A stretch of 64,000 bases of DNA, taken from NCBI RefSeq assembly GCF_000512695.2, contig NZ_AZRW02000001.1, positions 62,001 to 126,000 of the forward strand. Reading direction: 5' to 3'. This stretch comes from Pseudomonas sp. QTF5. GTDB lineage: Bacteria > Pseudomonadota > Gammaproteobacteria > Pseudomonadales > Pseudomonadaceae. The notes below the pieces were generated by a model. It saw only the letters and a list, made by a program, of their open reading frames with translations, had not been told where the DNA came from and did not search any database. Below, in pieces: positions 33,837 to 43,004 of this stretch. Every line of letters starts with the position of its first letter. Within the stretch, counting starts at the first letter, position 1. A program made the translations under genes and the position numbers.

Positions 33837-34409
33837 ATGAATCTCTGGTTTCGACTTATCCTCATGCTGTTTCGTCGCCCATGGCGCAAGCCGGTTGATG
33901 CGCTGGCCACTACCGTCATCCGCATGCGCGTCTGGCCGCTCGATCTCGATCTCAACCGGCACGTCACCAATGGCCGCTATTTCACCTTGGCCGACGTGGG
34001 CCGCATGGACTTCGTCCTGCGCAGCGGTGCCTATCGAGTCGCCCTGCGTAACAAAGCGGTGCCGATCGTTGGGGATACCTGGGGCAAGTTTCGTCGTGAG
34101 CTGAAGCTGTTCGAATCATTTGAGGTTCATACCCGAATACTCGGCTGGGACGAGAAGTGGAGCTTTATGGAACACCGCTTCGTGAGCAAAGGACGCGTGA
34201 TCGGCGTCGTCATCATGCGGGGTCTGTTCCGCGCGGCCAAAGGCACGGTCCCGCCTGCCGAGTTTGTCCGGGAGCTGGGATTGGCCGAACGGTCACCCCA
34301 GATGTCGACGTGGTTGACGGCCTGGTCGCAAAGCTGCGACGACATGAGCCGCCAACTTCGAGAGGAAGAAGGCCTGGTGACTCAGCTTCGTCCTGTCTCT
34401 GAACCCTAA
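33837..34409 (+). CDS. Hotdog-fold thioesterase (4HBT/THEM-like)
   Basis: 190 residues from ATG 33837. A short hydrophobic/basic N-terminus (LWFRLILMLFRRPWRK) suggests membrane contact. The hotdog motif DLDLNRHVTNGRYFTLADVG (about 39-58) has the Asp/Asn and RH found in acyl-CoA thioesterases. VGDTWGKFRRELKLFESFEV follows. Probable acyl-CoA thioesterase of unknown chain preference. Confidence 0.82.
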   Translation: MNLWFRLILMLFRRPWRKPVDALATTVIRMRVWPLDLDLNRHVTNGRYFTLADVGRMDFVLRSGAYRVALRNKAVPIVGDTWGKFRRELKLFESFEVHTRILGWDEKWSFMEHRFVSKGRVIGVVIMRGLFRAAKGTVPPAEFVRELGLAERSPQMSTWLTAWSQSCDDMSRQLREEEGLVTQLRPVSEP

Positions 34410-34465
34410 CAGGCGGCCAAATAGAAGCTAATATTCCTCTGAATCCCCTGCCAAGGACTGCAACC

Positions 34466-34969
34466 ATGAGCCGGCTCGAGTTACTGACCAAATGGAATCG
34501 CATGATCGTTCGGTTGCAGATCGAACACGAAATCAGTGCCCGGGATTTCGAGAAATTCAGTTGGAAACTGGGCATCCCCTGCGTTGTTCTGTCGGCCATC
34601 GTCAGCGCCAGCGTCTTTGGCTCGATCAGTGACTCCTCGCCCGTATGGCTCCAATACGTCGCCGGCGTCCTGTCACTCTTGACCCTGGTGTTGAGTTCGG
34701 TCCAGACCTTCCTGAACTTTGACACCCGGGCTGCCGGGCACAAAGACACCGCCGAGAAACTCGGGGCAATATCACGTGAGATTCAGGACGAAATCGCCAG
34801 CGGCAAGGACGAGGCTATCCTGGGTCCAATCGTTTTGGACATCCGCAAGCGCATTGATTCGATTCTTCTTGATGCCCCGACCTTGCCTAAGTCGACGATA
34901 AGGAGACTGGGGGATGTTCGCGTCTACACAGAGCCACCGCCAGCGGGGCAAGACACCGTCCCGGCTTGA
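34466..34969 (+). CDS. SLATT-domain membrane protein
   Basis: 167 residues. Two membrane helices (about 35-52 and 61-81) are flanked by basic helical segments: NRMIVRLQIEHEISARDFEK before, and FLNFDTRAAGHKDTAEKLGA after, a pattern of SLATT (SMODS/SLOG-associating two-TM effector) domains. Known members are predicted pore-forming effectors of nucleotide-signal defence systems. No cGAS-like, SLOG or ring-nuclease gene is adjacent. The next gene, 47 bp on, is adenosine-specific-kinase-like, so a nucleotide link is possible but unproven. Confidence 0.75.
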   Translation: MSRLELLTKWNRMIVRLQIEHEISARDFEKFSWKLGIPCVVLSAIVSASVFGSISDSSPVWLQYVAGVLSLLTLVLSSVQTFLNFDTRAAGHKDTAEKLGAISREIQDEIASGKDEAILGPIVLDIRKRIDSILLDAPTLPKSTIRRLGDVRVYTEPPPAGQDTVPA

Positions 34970-35016
34970 TCAAAGGCCAGACTTGGTCCGCAGCATCGTG
35001 AAAGGAGGCGTTTGAA

Positions 35017-35502
35017 ATGCAACTCATCACGTTGAAAATCGACAAGCCGGAAGCGACGAACTTCATTTTGGGTCAGACGCATTTCATCAAGTCCGTCGAG
35101 GATATTCATGAAGCGTTGGTCAATGCCGTGCCCGGTATCCAGTTTGGCGTGGCCTTTTGTGAAGCCTCCGGCAAATGCCTGGTGCGATGGTCCGGCACCG
35201 ATACTGCCATGATCGAACTTGCACAGAAAAATGCGCAAACCATTGCCGCGGGCCATAGCTTCATCATTTTCCTGGGCGACGGTTTCTATCCGCTGAACGT
35301 GTTGAACACCGTCAAAATGGTTCCAGAGGTGTGCCGCATTTTTTGTGCAACAGCCAATCCAACCGAAGTGATTGTTGCTGAGACGGAACAGGGACGAGGG
35401 ATTCTGGGCGTGGTGGATGGCTTCTGTGCCAAAGACATTGAAGGTGATGAAGACATCCTGTGGCGCAAAAACTTGTTACGGCAGATCGGCTACAAGTTGT
35501 GA
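35017..35502 (+). CDS. Adenosine-specific kinase-like protein (DUF355)
   Basis: 161 residues, full length for the family. Signature blocks include NFILGQTHFIKSVEDIHEAL, GIQFGVAFCEASG, AGHSFIIFLGDGFYPLNVLN and CRIFCATANPTEVIV. Archaeal structures led to the name adenosine-specific kinase, but activity is weakly supported. AGGAGG stands ahead of the ATG. It may be co-transcribed with the SLATT gene (47-bp gap). Confidence 0.85.
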   Translation: MQLITLKIDKPEATNFILGQTHFIKSVEDIHEALVNAVPGIQFGVAFCEASGKCLVRWSGTDTAMIELAQKNAQTIAAGHSFIIFLGDGFYPLNVLNTVKMVPEVCRIFCATANPTEVIVAETEQGRGILGVVDGFCAKDIEGDEDILWRKNLLRQIGYKL

Positions 35503-35519
35503 TTTGAGTCAGTGAGAAA

Positions 35520-35636
35520 CCTGTGGCGAGGGAGCTTGCTCCCGCTTGAGTGCGTAGCACTCACAAAAACCGGCAATACTTGTCAGATTTTTGGGGCCGC
35601 TGCGCAGCCCAGCGCGAGCAAGCTCGCTCGCCACAA
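35520..35636. repeat. REP pair (GGCGAGGGAGCTTGCTCCC type)
   Basis: CTGTGGCGAGGGAGCTTGCT at the left and AGCGCGAGCAAGCTCGCTCG at the right form two opposed palindromic units. The TGGGCCGCTGCGCAGCCCA-type unit is between them. A typical fluorescent-pseudomonad intergenic REP doublet, between convergent genes. Confidence 0.8.
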
Positions 35637-35690
35637 AGGCAGGTATGACTGATGAGCGCTTAAGTGAACAACATTACAAGGCCTTGAGAC

Positions 35691-36512
35691 TCACCTGCCC
35701 GAATTCTGCACGAGCTGCTCAACGAAGAACTCCACATGCCCTCTCGGATGAGTCGGCAATGGCCAGGAGTCCACGTTATGAGCAAGGGCCTGGAAGGCTT
35801 GAGCGCATTTGGAACGGGGGAAAGCTTCAAACACCGCACGCCCTTTCTGCACGGCTTTGTGTGCACATTCGTCATTCGGCACTGCGCCGACGTATTGCAG
35901 AGAGACATCCAGGAACATATCGGTAATCTTTTCCAGCTTGGCAAACAGATTACGGCCCTCCGACGGACTGCCCGTCATGTTGGCCAGCACGCGAAACCGA
36001 TGCAGGCCGTAGTTCAGGTTGAGCAATTTGATCAGCCCGTAAGCACCGCTGATTGAGGTGGGTTCATCGCATACAACTATTATCACTTCCTGCGCCGCAC
36101 GGATGAAGTTGACCACTGAGCCACCGATACCGGCGGCCGTATCGATCACTAGCACATCCAGCTTGTCGCCAATATCGCTAAAGGACTGGATCAGCGCACG
36201 GTATTGCGCAGGTTCCAGATGAATCATGCTCTGCAAGCCCGAAGAGGCCGGGGCAACACGAATACCTCCAGGCCCAGGCAACAGCGCCTCGGACAACTCG
36301 CAACGTCCTTCGATGACATCGGCCAGTGTGTAGCGCGGAGTCAGCCCCAACAGAATATCGATATTCGCCAGGCCCAGATCGGCGTCCACCAATACGACGC
36401 GCCGCCCCATTTTTGCCAGCGCCAACGAAAGGTTGACCGCCACCGTTGTCTTGCCCACGCCACCTTTACCGCCCGTTACAGCGATAACTTGCACGCAATG
36501 CACATCATCCAT
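35691..36512 (-). CDS. MinD/ParA-type ATPase, FleN-like
   Basis: 273 residues from ATG 36512 (GGGAG at a five-base gap). Deviant Walker A GGKGGVGKTT (13-22), VDADLGLANIDILLGL and Walker B VLVIDTAAGIGGSV mark the MinD/FleN group. FleN controls flagellar number together with FlhF, but no flagellar gene is near, so this is a solitary paralogue. No membrane-targeting amphipathic tail as in MinD is obvious. Role unknown; polar placement of some complex is an inference. Confidence 0.85.
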   Translation of the reverse strand: MDDVHCVQVIAVTGGKGGVGKTTVAVNLSLALAKMGRRVVLVDADLGLANIDILLGLTPRYTLADVIEGRCELSEALLPGPGGIRVAPASSGLQSMIHLEPAQYRALIQSFSDIGDKLDVLVIDTAAGIGGSVVNFIRAAQEVIIVVCDEPTSISGAYGLIKLLNLNYGLHRFRVLANMTGSPSEGRNLFAKLEKITDMFLDVSLQYVGAVPNDECAHKAVQKGRAVFEAFPRSKCAQAFQALAHNVDSWPLPTHPRGHVEFFVEQLVQNSGR

Positions 36513-36796
36513 TTTGTCTCCCCTTCCCTGCGCATTGTGTGCCAGTACGTAATGGCACCATCCTGATGCCAGAAGAATAGCTGAAAAGCGCAAAATAGCC
36601 GCTTTGTCTTCCGACGAGAGGCACTTCGCCACATGTCATCGAGCCTTTTCAACGAAAACGCCGCTAATTGGTTGATTCAGAGAATGACACTGCGTTCCTG
36701 AATGCTTGCTGGCAGATGTACCGATGGATGCGGCTGAACTGGCGCCAGGCTCTCAGGCGCCCTGCTCACCCAGAGATGAAGAAACTACCAAGACGT

Positions 36797-37183
36797 CTAA
36801 ATCCAGACATCATTGATTGCGGTTCTTTCTCCCTCCTGATCGCCGGTATTCAGCACGCCACGCGGCTCGATCAGTAACATCTTCACCTCTCGCTCAGCAT
36901 AAGGCTTGTGTTCGACGCCCTTGGGGACGACGTACATTTCTCCCTGCCTGACCACGACGGCGCCCTCTCGAAGATCAATGCGAAGCTCGCCTTCGAGGAC
37001 GATGAAGGTTTCATCGGTGTCGGCATGGGAATGCCAGACAAAGTCGCCTTCGATTTTCACCACCTTGAACTGGTAATCGTTCATTTCGGCAATGACCTTG
37101 GGTGCCCATTGCTCACTGAACAAAGCAAATTTTTCGGCAAAGTTAATCGCGGTGCAGGTCGTTACGCCGGGTTGGGAATGCAT
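36797..37183 (-). CDS. Cupin-domain protein
   Basis: 128 residues with a single small cupin barrel. Motif 1 HSHADTDETFIVLEGELRI gives metal ligands His, His and Glu; motif 2 is PKGVEHKPYAE with the second His. The family binds Fe, Mn or Zn and is either enzymatic or sensory; here unknown. It lies before an AraC-type regulator gene on the same strand, 96 bp apart. 36513-36796 shows no other gene. Confidence 0.88.
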   Translation of the reverse strand: MHSQPGVTTCTAINFAEKFALFSEQWAPKVIAEMNDYQFKVVKIEGDFVWHSHADTDETFIVLEGELRIDLREGAVVVRQGEMYVVPKGVEHKPYAEREVKMLLIEPRGVLNTGDQEGERTAINDVWI

Positions 37184-37279
37184 GTGAGTAGCCCTTTCTA
37201 GCCAAGTTATCGAGTTCTGACTTTAGGAGAGGAGCAGCGCTGCGTATTGCATGATTGTGCAAGTAGCCCAAGAACACCC

Positions 37280-38092
37280 TCAAGCAAGGCCCAGCCTCTT
37301 CATCCACCGGCCGGGTGAGACGCCGTAGGTCTGGATGAATTGGCGCGTCATGTGGCTTTGATCGAAAAAGCCTGCGGATACGGCCGCCTCCGCCATCGAG
37401 TAGCCCCCGAACATCAGTGCTCTTGCCAGATCGAGACGTCGTTGAGTCATGTATCGATAGGGGCTCGTACCGTACAGCGCACGAAAATCACGACTCAGGC
37501 TCCATCGGTCTCGACCACTGGCCTGCGATAACTCCTCCAGGGTAATGACTCGATCCAGCGACTCATGAATAAGCGCTCGCGCGCGCTCGGCCGCTGCAAA
37601 ATCAAACGACTTGCGCCGCCCGCGTTGACCGCAGAGCACATCCAGCGCTTGCGCGAGATCATAAATGGCATCGTCTTCTTCCAGAGGTTCGATGCAAGCG
37701 TCGAGGTTTTGCAGCAGCACCTGGGTCGCGGCACCAAGCCGTGGGTCGCTCGATAAACCACCCTCGATGAAGGGCAAGGGCTTGCCGCCCAATACTTGCT
37801 GAATCAAGGCAGGTTCAACGTAAATCATTCGATAATGAAAACCCGCTTCGGTACCGGCTTCACCGTCATGCACCTCGTCCGGATGCAAAACGATGGTTTT
37901 CCCGGGCAGGCTGTGACGCTTGGCGTTGCGGTACTGGAAGCTTTGTACACCCGACAGCGTTCGTCCGATGGCGTACGTATCGTGGCGATGCGGCGTAAAC
38001 CCATGGCCACCAAAAAAGGCTTCGATGCGCTCCATCTTCAACGGCTGAACCGAGCGCTTTACCCAGTCTTTGTCACCCCTGGTTTTAGTCAT
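37280..38092 (-). CDS. AraC-family transcriptional regulator
   Basis: 270 residues from ATG 38092 (AGGGAC upstream). N-terminal cupin-like sensor (PHRHDTYAIGRTLSG, GKTIVLHPDEVHDG) and C-terminal double helix-turn-helix (ITLEELSQASGRDRWSLSRD; YSMAEAAVSAGFFDQSHMTR). Sensor motifs fit AraC regulators of small-molecule export or degradation. Possible target: the cupin gene downstream. Confidence 0.88.
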   Translation of the reverse strand: MTKTRGDKDWVKRSVQPLKMERIEAFFGGHGFTPHRHDTYAIGRTLSGVQSFQYRNAKRHSLPGKTIVLHPDEVHDGEAGTEAGFHYRMIYVEPALIQQVLGGKPLPFIEGGLSSDPRLGAATQVLLQNLDACIEPLEEDDAIYDLAQALDVLCGQRGRRKSFDFAAAERARALIHESLDRVITLEELSQASGRDRWSLSRDFRALYGTSPYRYMTQRRLDLARALMFGGYSMAEAAVSAGFFDQSHMTRQFIQTYGVSPGRWMKRLGLA

Positions 38093-38343
38093 GTCCCTGT
38101 ACCGCCCGAATGATGTCAGTACGGTACCAGTCCGGACGCCTGATGTCCTTGAGTGACTGGCGGATACAAGCCTGAATCCCCCCACGGCCTCGCCGTTAAA
38201 TTTGTCTCTTCCCGTCGTGAACCAGTCTTCAGACCCACAGTCTTAGCCGTGCCGTAAAAGAAGCTCACCCAACGAAGCGCTCCTACGGTCATTGCTCGTT
38301 CCTATCCTCCCTATCGTCGTCATCTCATCAGAGCTGTCCGTTC

Positions 38344-39207
38344 ATGCGCCCAACCGTCCGCTGCTGTCGCTTTATCTCGCTGTGCCTGATGCCTTTGTGT
38401 GCACTGTTCGCCAGCCCCGCTCATGCCAGTGGGGAGCGGCAGCTGGTGGAAGTCATCAATGATTACCGCGCCGATCCCGATCGCTGTGCGGGGCGTGCGG
38501 TCAAGCCGTTGCGGCCGCTGTCGCTGAAATCGAACCTGGCCTTGCCGGTCGGCTATGGCGGCGGAGGTTTGCGCAACGCCTTGAAAGCCAAGGGCTATCA
38601 AGCGGTGACGGTGCGCACCATTCGCGTGGTCGGCGCGCAAGATGCCGATGAGGCGTTTGACATGCTTGAGAGCGACTACTGCGGGGCGCTGCTCGATACC
38701 CAGTTCGCCGATATCGGCGTCACTCGCGCCCGTAGCGAATGGCAGATAGTACTGGCGCAACCGGTACTCGACGGACGTGTCGGCGATTCGCGCGCAGCGG
38801 GCAAGGCGTTGCTGGCCGAGGTCAATGCGGCACGGGCCAGGCCGCGCTTGTGCGGGCGCCAACGCTTTGCCGCCGCACGACCGTTAACCTGGAATGCCGC
38901 CCTGGGGGCCGCCGCGCAAGGCCACAGCAAGGCAATGGCCTACGGCAATTACTTCGCCCACCGCGATCCCGACGGTGATATGCCATTGGATCGGGCCAAA
39001 GCCGCTGGCTATCGAGGCCGGCAGATTGGCGAAAACATCGCCGCCGGGCAAAGCTCACCGAACAAAGCGATGGCCAGCTGGCTGGCCAGCCCCGGGCATT
39101 GCGCCAACCTGATGAACCCGATGTTTACCCAAGTGGGCGCAGCCTACGCCGCCGATTCGCGCAGTGATGAGGGTGTTTATTGGACGATGCTGTTTGGCGC
39201 GCCTTGA
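38344..39207 (+). CDS. Secreted CAP (SCP-like) domain protein
   Basis: 287 residues with a signal peptide ending near AHASG. The C-terminal CAP domain (about 150-287) shows LLAEVNAARARPRLCG, HSKAMAYGNYFAHRDPDGD, the GENIAAG motif and SPGHCANLMNPMFTQVG, with the two conserved His and Glu positions. The N-terminal half looks like a degenerate related unit (LVEVINDYRADPDRCAG). Bacterial CAP proteins are exported and of unclear activity; lipid or wall binding is proposed. Confidence 0.88.
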   Translation: MRPTVRCCRFISLCLMPLCALFASPAHASGERQLVEVINDYRADPDRCAGRAVKPLRPLSLKSNLALPVGYGGGGLRNALKAKGYQAVTVRTIRVVGAQDADEAFDMLESDYCGALLDTQFADIGVTRARSEWQIVLAQPVLDGRVGDSRAAGKALLAEVNAARARPRLCGRQRFAAARPLTWNAALGAAAQGHSKAMAYGNYFAHRDPDGDMPLDRAKAAGYRGRQIGENIAAGQSSPNKAMASWLASPGHCANLMNPMFTQVGAAYAADSRSDEGVYWTMLFGAP

Positions 39208-39255
39208 GTGCGGCGCGCTCCATAACCCTGAAATGCCAGTCGGTTAATCGCAAAC

Positions 39256-39349
39256 CCTGTGGGAGCGGGCTTGCTCGCGAAGACGGCGGCACAATCAACA
39301 TTGATGTCGCCTGACACACCGCTTTCGCGAGCAAGCCCGCTCCCACAGG
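39256..39349. repeat. REP pair, inverted (GGAGCGGGCTTGCTCGCGA)
   Basis: CCTGTGGGAGCGGGCTTGCT is answered 94 bp later by its inverse, with AAGACGGCGGCACAATCAAC between. Classical BIME-type REP doublet between convergent genes; it may act as a bidirectional transcript end. Confidence 0.85.
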
Positions 39350-39382
39350 TTCCGACGGTGTTCTTCAGACTCGGGGCATGAT

Positions 39383-40624
39383 TCAAATACTCGACGGCGC
39401 TGCCACGCGTTGCCGCCCTTTGAAGGCCAGCGAAAAACAGAAAAATATCGCCAACGCGAACCCTGCCGGGAACAGCCAGATGCTTTTCCAGTCATGGCTG
39501 TCAGCCGACGCATAGTGATCAGTGACCGCCCCGGCCACCCAAAAGCCAATCAGCATGCCCAAGCCGTACGTCGCGAGCGTGATCAACCCTTGCGCGGAGC
39601 TTCTGAATCGCTCCGAGGCTTTGGCATCGGTGTAGATCTGCCCCGAAACAAAGAAGAAGTCGTAGCAGATGCCGTGCAAAGCGATGCCGGTGAACAACAT
39701 GAAGGCGAGGTCCCCGTTGTTGCCGTAGGCGAACAACAGGTAGCGCAACGCCCACGCCAGCATCCCCACCAACAGCGCGATCTTGATGCCGAAACGCTGA
39801 ATAAACAGCGGCAGCAGCAACATGAACAGCACTTCCGAGACTTGCCCGATCGCCATCTTGGCGGTTGGATTGGTCACGCCGATTTCCGCCAGAAACGGGT
39901 TGGCATTCTGGTAATAAAACGCCAACGGAATGCAGATCAAAATGGAGGCGATGAAGAACACCAGGTAACTGCGGTCCTTCAACAAACCCAAGGCGTCCAG
40001 CCCCAGCATTTGCTTTAAACCGACACTGCCCGGCTCAGGTTTGAGCGGCGCGGTACGCGGCAGGCTGAAGCTGTAGATCCCGAGCACGAAGGAGGCGATG
40101 GCCGACATCAGAAACGTGTTGCGCAAGCCACCGGATGAGATCGCCTGTTGCGAATCCCAGGCAAACACAAAGCTGATCACTACGCCCGCCACGATCCAGC
40201 CGATGGTGCCCCACACTCTGATCCGCGAGAACTCCAAAGCCGGGTCGCGCATCTGCCGGAACGCCACCGAATTCACCAATGCCAGCGTCGGCATGTAGAT
40301 CATCATGTAGGCCAGCACGAACGGGTAAAACCCACTGAAGTCAGGCGCTCGATAGAGTTGCCACAGCAGCACCGCGCCGATCAAATGCAACACCGCGAGG
40401 ATGCGCTCGGCATTGAAGTAGCGGTCGGCAATCAACCCGATCACAAACGGCGCGATGATCGCGCCCCAGGACTGCGTCGAGAACGCCATGCCGATCTGCC
40501 CGCCGCTGGCCCCAAGATTACTGGAGAGGAAGGTGCCGAGGGTTACGAACCATCCGCCCCAGATAAAGAACTGCAGGAACATCATTACGCTTAATCGCGC
40601 AGTCATCGTGGTCATATCAGTCAC
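39383..40624 (-). CDS. Nucleoside/sugar MFS permease (NupG-like)
   Basis: 413 residues, 12 membrane helices. The N-terminus ARLSVMMFLQFFIWGGWFVTLG and the block FSRIRVWGTIGWIVAGVV are signatures of the NupG/XapB nucleoside:H+ symporter group, which in many bacteria serves sugar-catabolic operons. Third gene of the LacI-controlled operon (46 bp after the isomerase), so the true substrate is more likely a sugar or glycoside. Inner membrane. Confidence 0.85.
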   Translation of the reverse strand: MTDMTTMTARLSVMMFLQFFIWGGWFVTLGTFLSSNLGASGGQIGMAFSTQSWGAIIAPFVIGLIADRYFNAERILAVLHLIGAVLLWQLYRAPDFSGFYPFVLAYMMIYMPTLALVNSVAFRQMRDPALEFSRIRVWGTIGWIVAGVVISFVFAWDSQQAISSGGLRNTFLMSAIASFVLGIYSFSLPRTAPLKPEPGSVGLKQMLGLDALGLLKDRSYLVFFIASILICIPLAFYYQNANPFLAEIGVTNPTAKMAIGQVSEVLFMLLLPLFIQRFGIKIALLVGMLAWALRYLLFAYGNNGDLAFMLFTGIALHGICYDFFFVSGQIYTDAKASERFRSSAQGLITLATYGLGMLIGFWVAGAVTDHYASADSHDWKSIWLFPAGFALAIFFCFSLAFKGRQRVAAPSSI

Positions 40625-40670
40625 CGTCTTATTGTTTTTCTTTTTTGGGAGAAAGGGGCAAACAGGTTTT

Positions 40671-41753
40671 TCAGGCGTCGGGCAAACCCAATAGCCGTCG
40701 ATTGAAACGCTCGTCGGAGGTCACGCTGGCGAAATCGTCAAAGGCCTTTTGGGTTTTGCTGATCATGTGCTGCTGGATGAAGGCCGCTCCTTCTGCAGCG
40801 CCCTGCTCCGAATCCTTCAGGCAACACTCCCATTCCAGAACCGCCCAGCCGGCAAAGTCGTACTGCGTCAATTTGCTGAAAATCGATTTGAAATCGATCT
40901 GCCCATCGCCCAAAGAACGGAAGCGGCCAGGCCGATCGACCCAGCCTTGATAGCCGCCATAGACGCCCGAACGGGCATCGGGGCGGAACTCGGCATCCTT
41001 GACGTGGAACATGCGGATGCGCTCGTGGTAGCGATCGATGAAGCCCAGATAGTCCATTTGCTGAAGCAGCAGATGGCTCGGGTCGTAGAGGATCGCAGCG
41101 CGCGGATGGTGATCGACGGCCTCAAGGAAACGCTCGAACGAGGCGCCATCGTGCAGGTCTTCGCCGGGATGGATCTCGTAGCAGAGGTCGACGCCGGCTT
41201 GCTCGAAACAATCGAGAATCGGCAACCAGCGCTTGGCCAGTTCGGCAAACCCTTGCTCGACCAGACCGCTCGGCCGTTGCGGCCACGGGTAAACATACGG
41301 CCAGAGCAGCGCACCGGAAAACGTCGCGTGCGCCTTCAACCCCAAGCGTTGGCTGGCGCGCGCGGCGAGCTTCAACTGATCGATGGCCCACTCGGTTCGA
41401 GCCTGAGGCTGACCGCGCAAATGCACAGGAGCGAAGTCATCGAACAACGTATCGAACGCCGGATGCACCGCCACCAGTTGGCCCTGCAGATGCGTCGACA
41501 GCTCGCTGATTTCGACGCCTGCCTGGGCGCAGACGGCTTTCAATTCATCACAATAATCCTGACTGTCGGCGGCACGCGCCAGGTCGATGTATTGCGTACC
41601 CAGGGTCGGCAATTGAATGGCTTTGTAACCCTGCGCTGCGGCCCAATGAGCAATGTTGGCGAGCGTGTCGAAGGGCGCTTCGGCGGACATGAACTGCGCG
41701 AGGAAAATACCCGGGCCACGCAGGCCTGTCGGTGTTGGGGAGGTGTGGTTCAC
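40671..41753 (-). CDS. Sugar phosphate isomerase/epimerase (xylose-isomerase-like TIM barrel)
   Basis: 360 residues from GTG 41753, which has GGAG nine bases upstream; the frame to 41798 would overlap the previous gene. TIM-barrel metal-site residues are recognisable: CYEIHPGEDLHDG (Glu), ILYDPSHLLLQQM (Asp, His), FHVKDAEF (His, Asp) and VLEWEC (final Glu). Family members isomerise or epimerise keto-sugars and inositol derivatives. 17 bp after the oxidoreductase gene. Confidence 0.87.
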   Translation of the reverse strand: MNHTSPTPTGLRGPGIFLAQFMSAEAPFDTLANIAHWAAAQGYKAIQLPTLGTQYIDLARAADSQDYCDELKAVCAQAGVEISELSTHLQGQLVAVHPAFDTLFDDFAPVHLRGQPQARTEWAIDQLKLAARASQRLGLKAHATFSGALLWPYVYPWPQRPSGLVEQGFAELAKRWLPILDCFEQAGVDLCYEIHPGEDLHDGASFERFLEAVDHHPRAAILYDPSHLLLQQMDYLGFIDRYHERIRMFHVKDAEFRPDARSGVYGGYQGWVDRPGRFRSLGDGQIDFKSIFSKLTQYDFAGWAVLEWECCLKDSEQGAAEGAAFIQQHMISKTQKAFDDFASVTSDERFNRRLLGLPDA

Positions 41754-41770
41754 GGGAGGGTTCTCCGGAT

Positions 41771-42937
41771 TTATGGGTTGCAGACCAGTTCGGTCCACTT
41801 TGCGTCGCCGCGATGATTGGCGATCACTGCCTCGATGAACGCCATGCCACGCAACCCGACGTCGATGCCCGGCACGCCGGGGGCATCGTTGCCTTCGACA
41901 TTGCCGCGGATCGCGGTGGCGAAATCACCATAGAGATTGGCCATGGCCTCGAGATAACCTTCGGGATGCCCGGCAGGTAAACGCATGCGCTGGCTGGCGG
42001 CCTCGCACAACCAGGGCTGGCCGACACCGGAACGAAGGATGCTCAACGGTTGATCGAGGGAGCGATGGATCAGGCTTGCAGGCTCTTCCTGACGCCACTC
42101 CAGCCCGCCCTTGTCGCCATAGACGCGGATCTTCAACGGGTTCTCTTCGCCGGCGCAGACCTGGCTGGCGATCAACACCCCACTGGCCCCGGCGGCCATC
42201 TTGAACAGCATCGCCGCGTCATCGTCCAGTTGCCGCCCGGCAATGTGCGCACCCAAGGTTGCGCACACCTGTTCGATGGGTTGGTCCGCGACGAATTCGG
42301 CCAGTGAAAAGGCATGGGTGCCGATGTCGCCAATGCAGCCGCCCAGCCCGGACTGCTCGGGCTGATCGCGCCAACTCGCCTGCTTGTTGCCCTGCCCGGC
42401 CACGTCCCGACTCAGCCAGCCCTGCGGGTACTCGACGATGACCTTGCGCACAGCGCCGATCACACCGGTACGCACCATCTTGCGCGCCTGCCAGACCATC
42501 GGATAACCCAGATACGTGTGGGCGAGTCCATAGAGGCGGTCGCTGCTATTCACCACCGCCTTGAGCGCCAGCAGTTCGGACAGATTCAGTGCCGCGGGCT
42601 TTTCGCTGAACACATGAAAACCCGCGCTCAGTGCCTGGCTGGCGATCGGCGCGTGCAAGTGATTGGGAGTGACGATGACCAACAGCTCCATGCGCTGGTC
42701 GGCAGGCAGTGCCGCCTCGCAATCCAGCATGTGCTGCCAGTCGCTGTAGCAGCGTGAGGCGGACAACCCCAGCGCGGCGCCGGTGTCCTGATTGTTGCGG
42801 GCGTCTCGGCTGAATGCACCGCACACCAGTTCAAAACGACCATCGAGGCCGGCGGCCTGGCGGTGGGCTTTGCCGATGAAGGCGCCCTCACCGCCCCCGA
42901 CAAACCCCATTCTTATTTTTGTCGTTGCAACGTTCAT
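41771..42937 (-). CDS. Gfo/Idh/MocA-family oxidoreductase
   Basis: 388 residues. Rossmann N-terminus MGFVGGGEGAFIGKAHRQAA binds NAD(P). The EKPAA motif (FSEKPAALN) with catalytic Lys lies near residue 114, and GGCIGDIGTHAF near 200 holds the catalytic Asp and His. Substrates are sugars, inositols or their derivatives. First gene of the operon, 46 bp after the LacI-type operator. With the isomerase it could oxidise then isomerise one sugar (inference). Confidence 0.9.
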   Translation of the reverse strand: MNVATTKIRMGFVGGGEGAFIGKAHRQAAGLDGRFELVCGAFSRDARNNQDTGAALGLSASRCYSDWQHMLDCEAALPADQRMELLVIVTPNHLHAPIASQALSAGFHVFSEKPAALNLSELLALKAVVNSSDRLYGLAHTYLGYPMVWQARKMVRTGVIGAVRKVIVEYPQGWLSRDVAGQGNKQASWRDQPEQSGLGGCIGDIGTHAFSLAEFVADQPIEQVCATLGAHIAGRQLDDDAAMLFKMAAGASGVLIASQVCAGEENPLKIRVYGDKGGLEWRQEEPASLIHRSLDQPLSILRSGVGQPWLCEAASQRMRLPAGHPEGYLEAMANLYGDFATAIRGNVEGNDAPGVPGIDVGLRGMAFIEAVIANHRGDAKWTELVCNP

Positions 42938-42982
42938 CGCGAATTTTCTCTTTTCGGGGCGGATTAGCGCTCAGGTTTGACT

Positions 42983-43004
42983 ATGATGTAACCGGTTACA
43001 TCAT
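42983..43004. promoter_or_regulatory. Perfect 22-bp LacI-family operator
   Basis: A perfect palindrome centred on CCGG: ATGATGTAACC followed by its exact reverse complement. The central TGTAACCGGTTACA fits the LacI/GalR consensus with a central CG. It lies between the divergent LacI gene and the sugar operon, 46 bp from the operon start, where a repressor would block transcription. Confidence 0.88.

Noticed and set aside
40749-41816. Plus-strand open frame of 355 codons opposite the isomerase
   Set aside because: Antisense shadow; the minus-strand frame has TIM-barrel motifs and a ribosome site.
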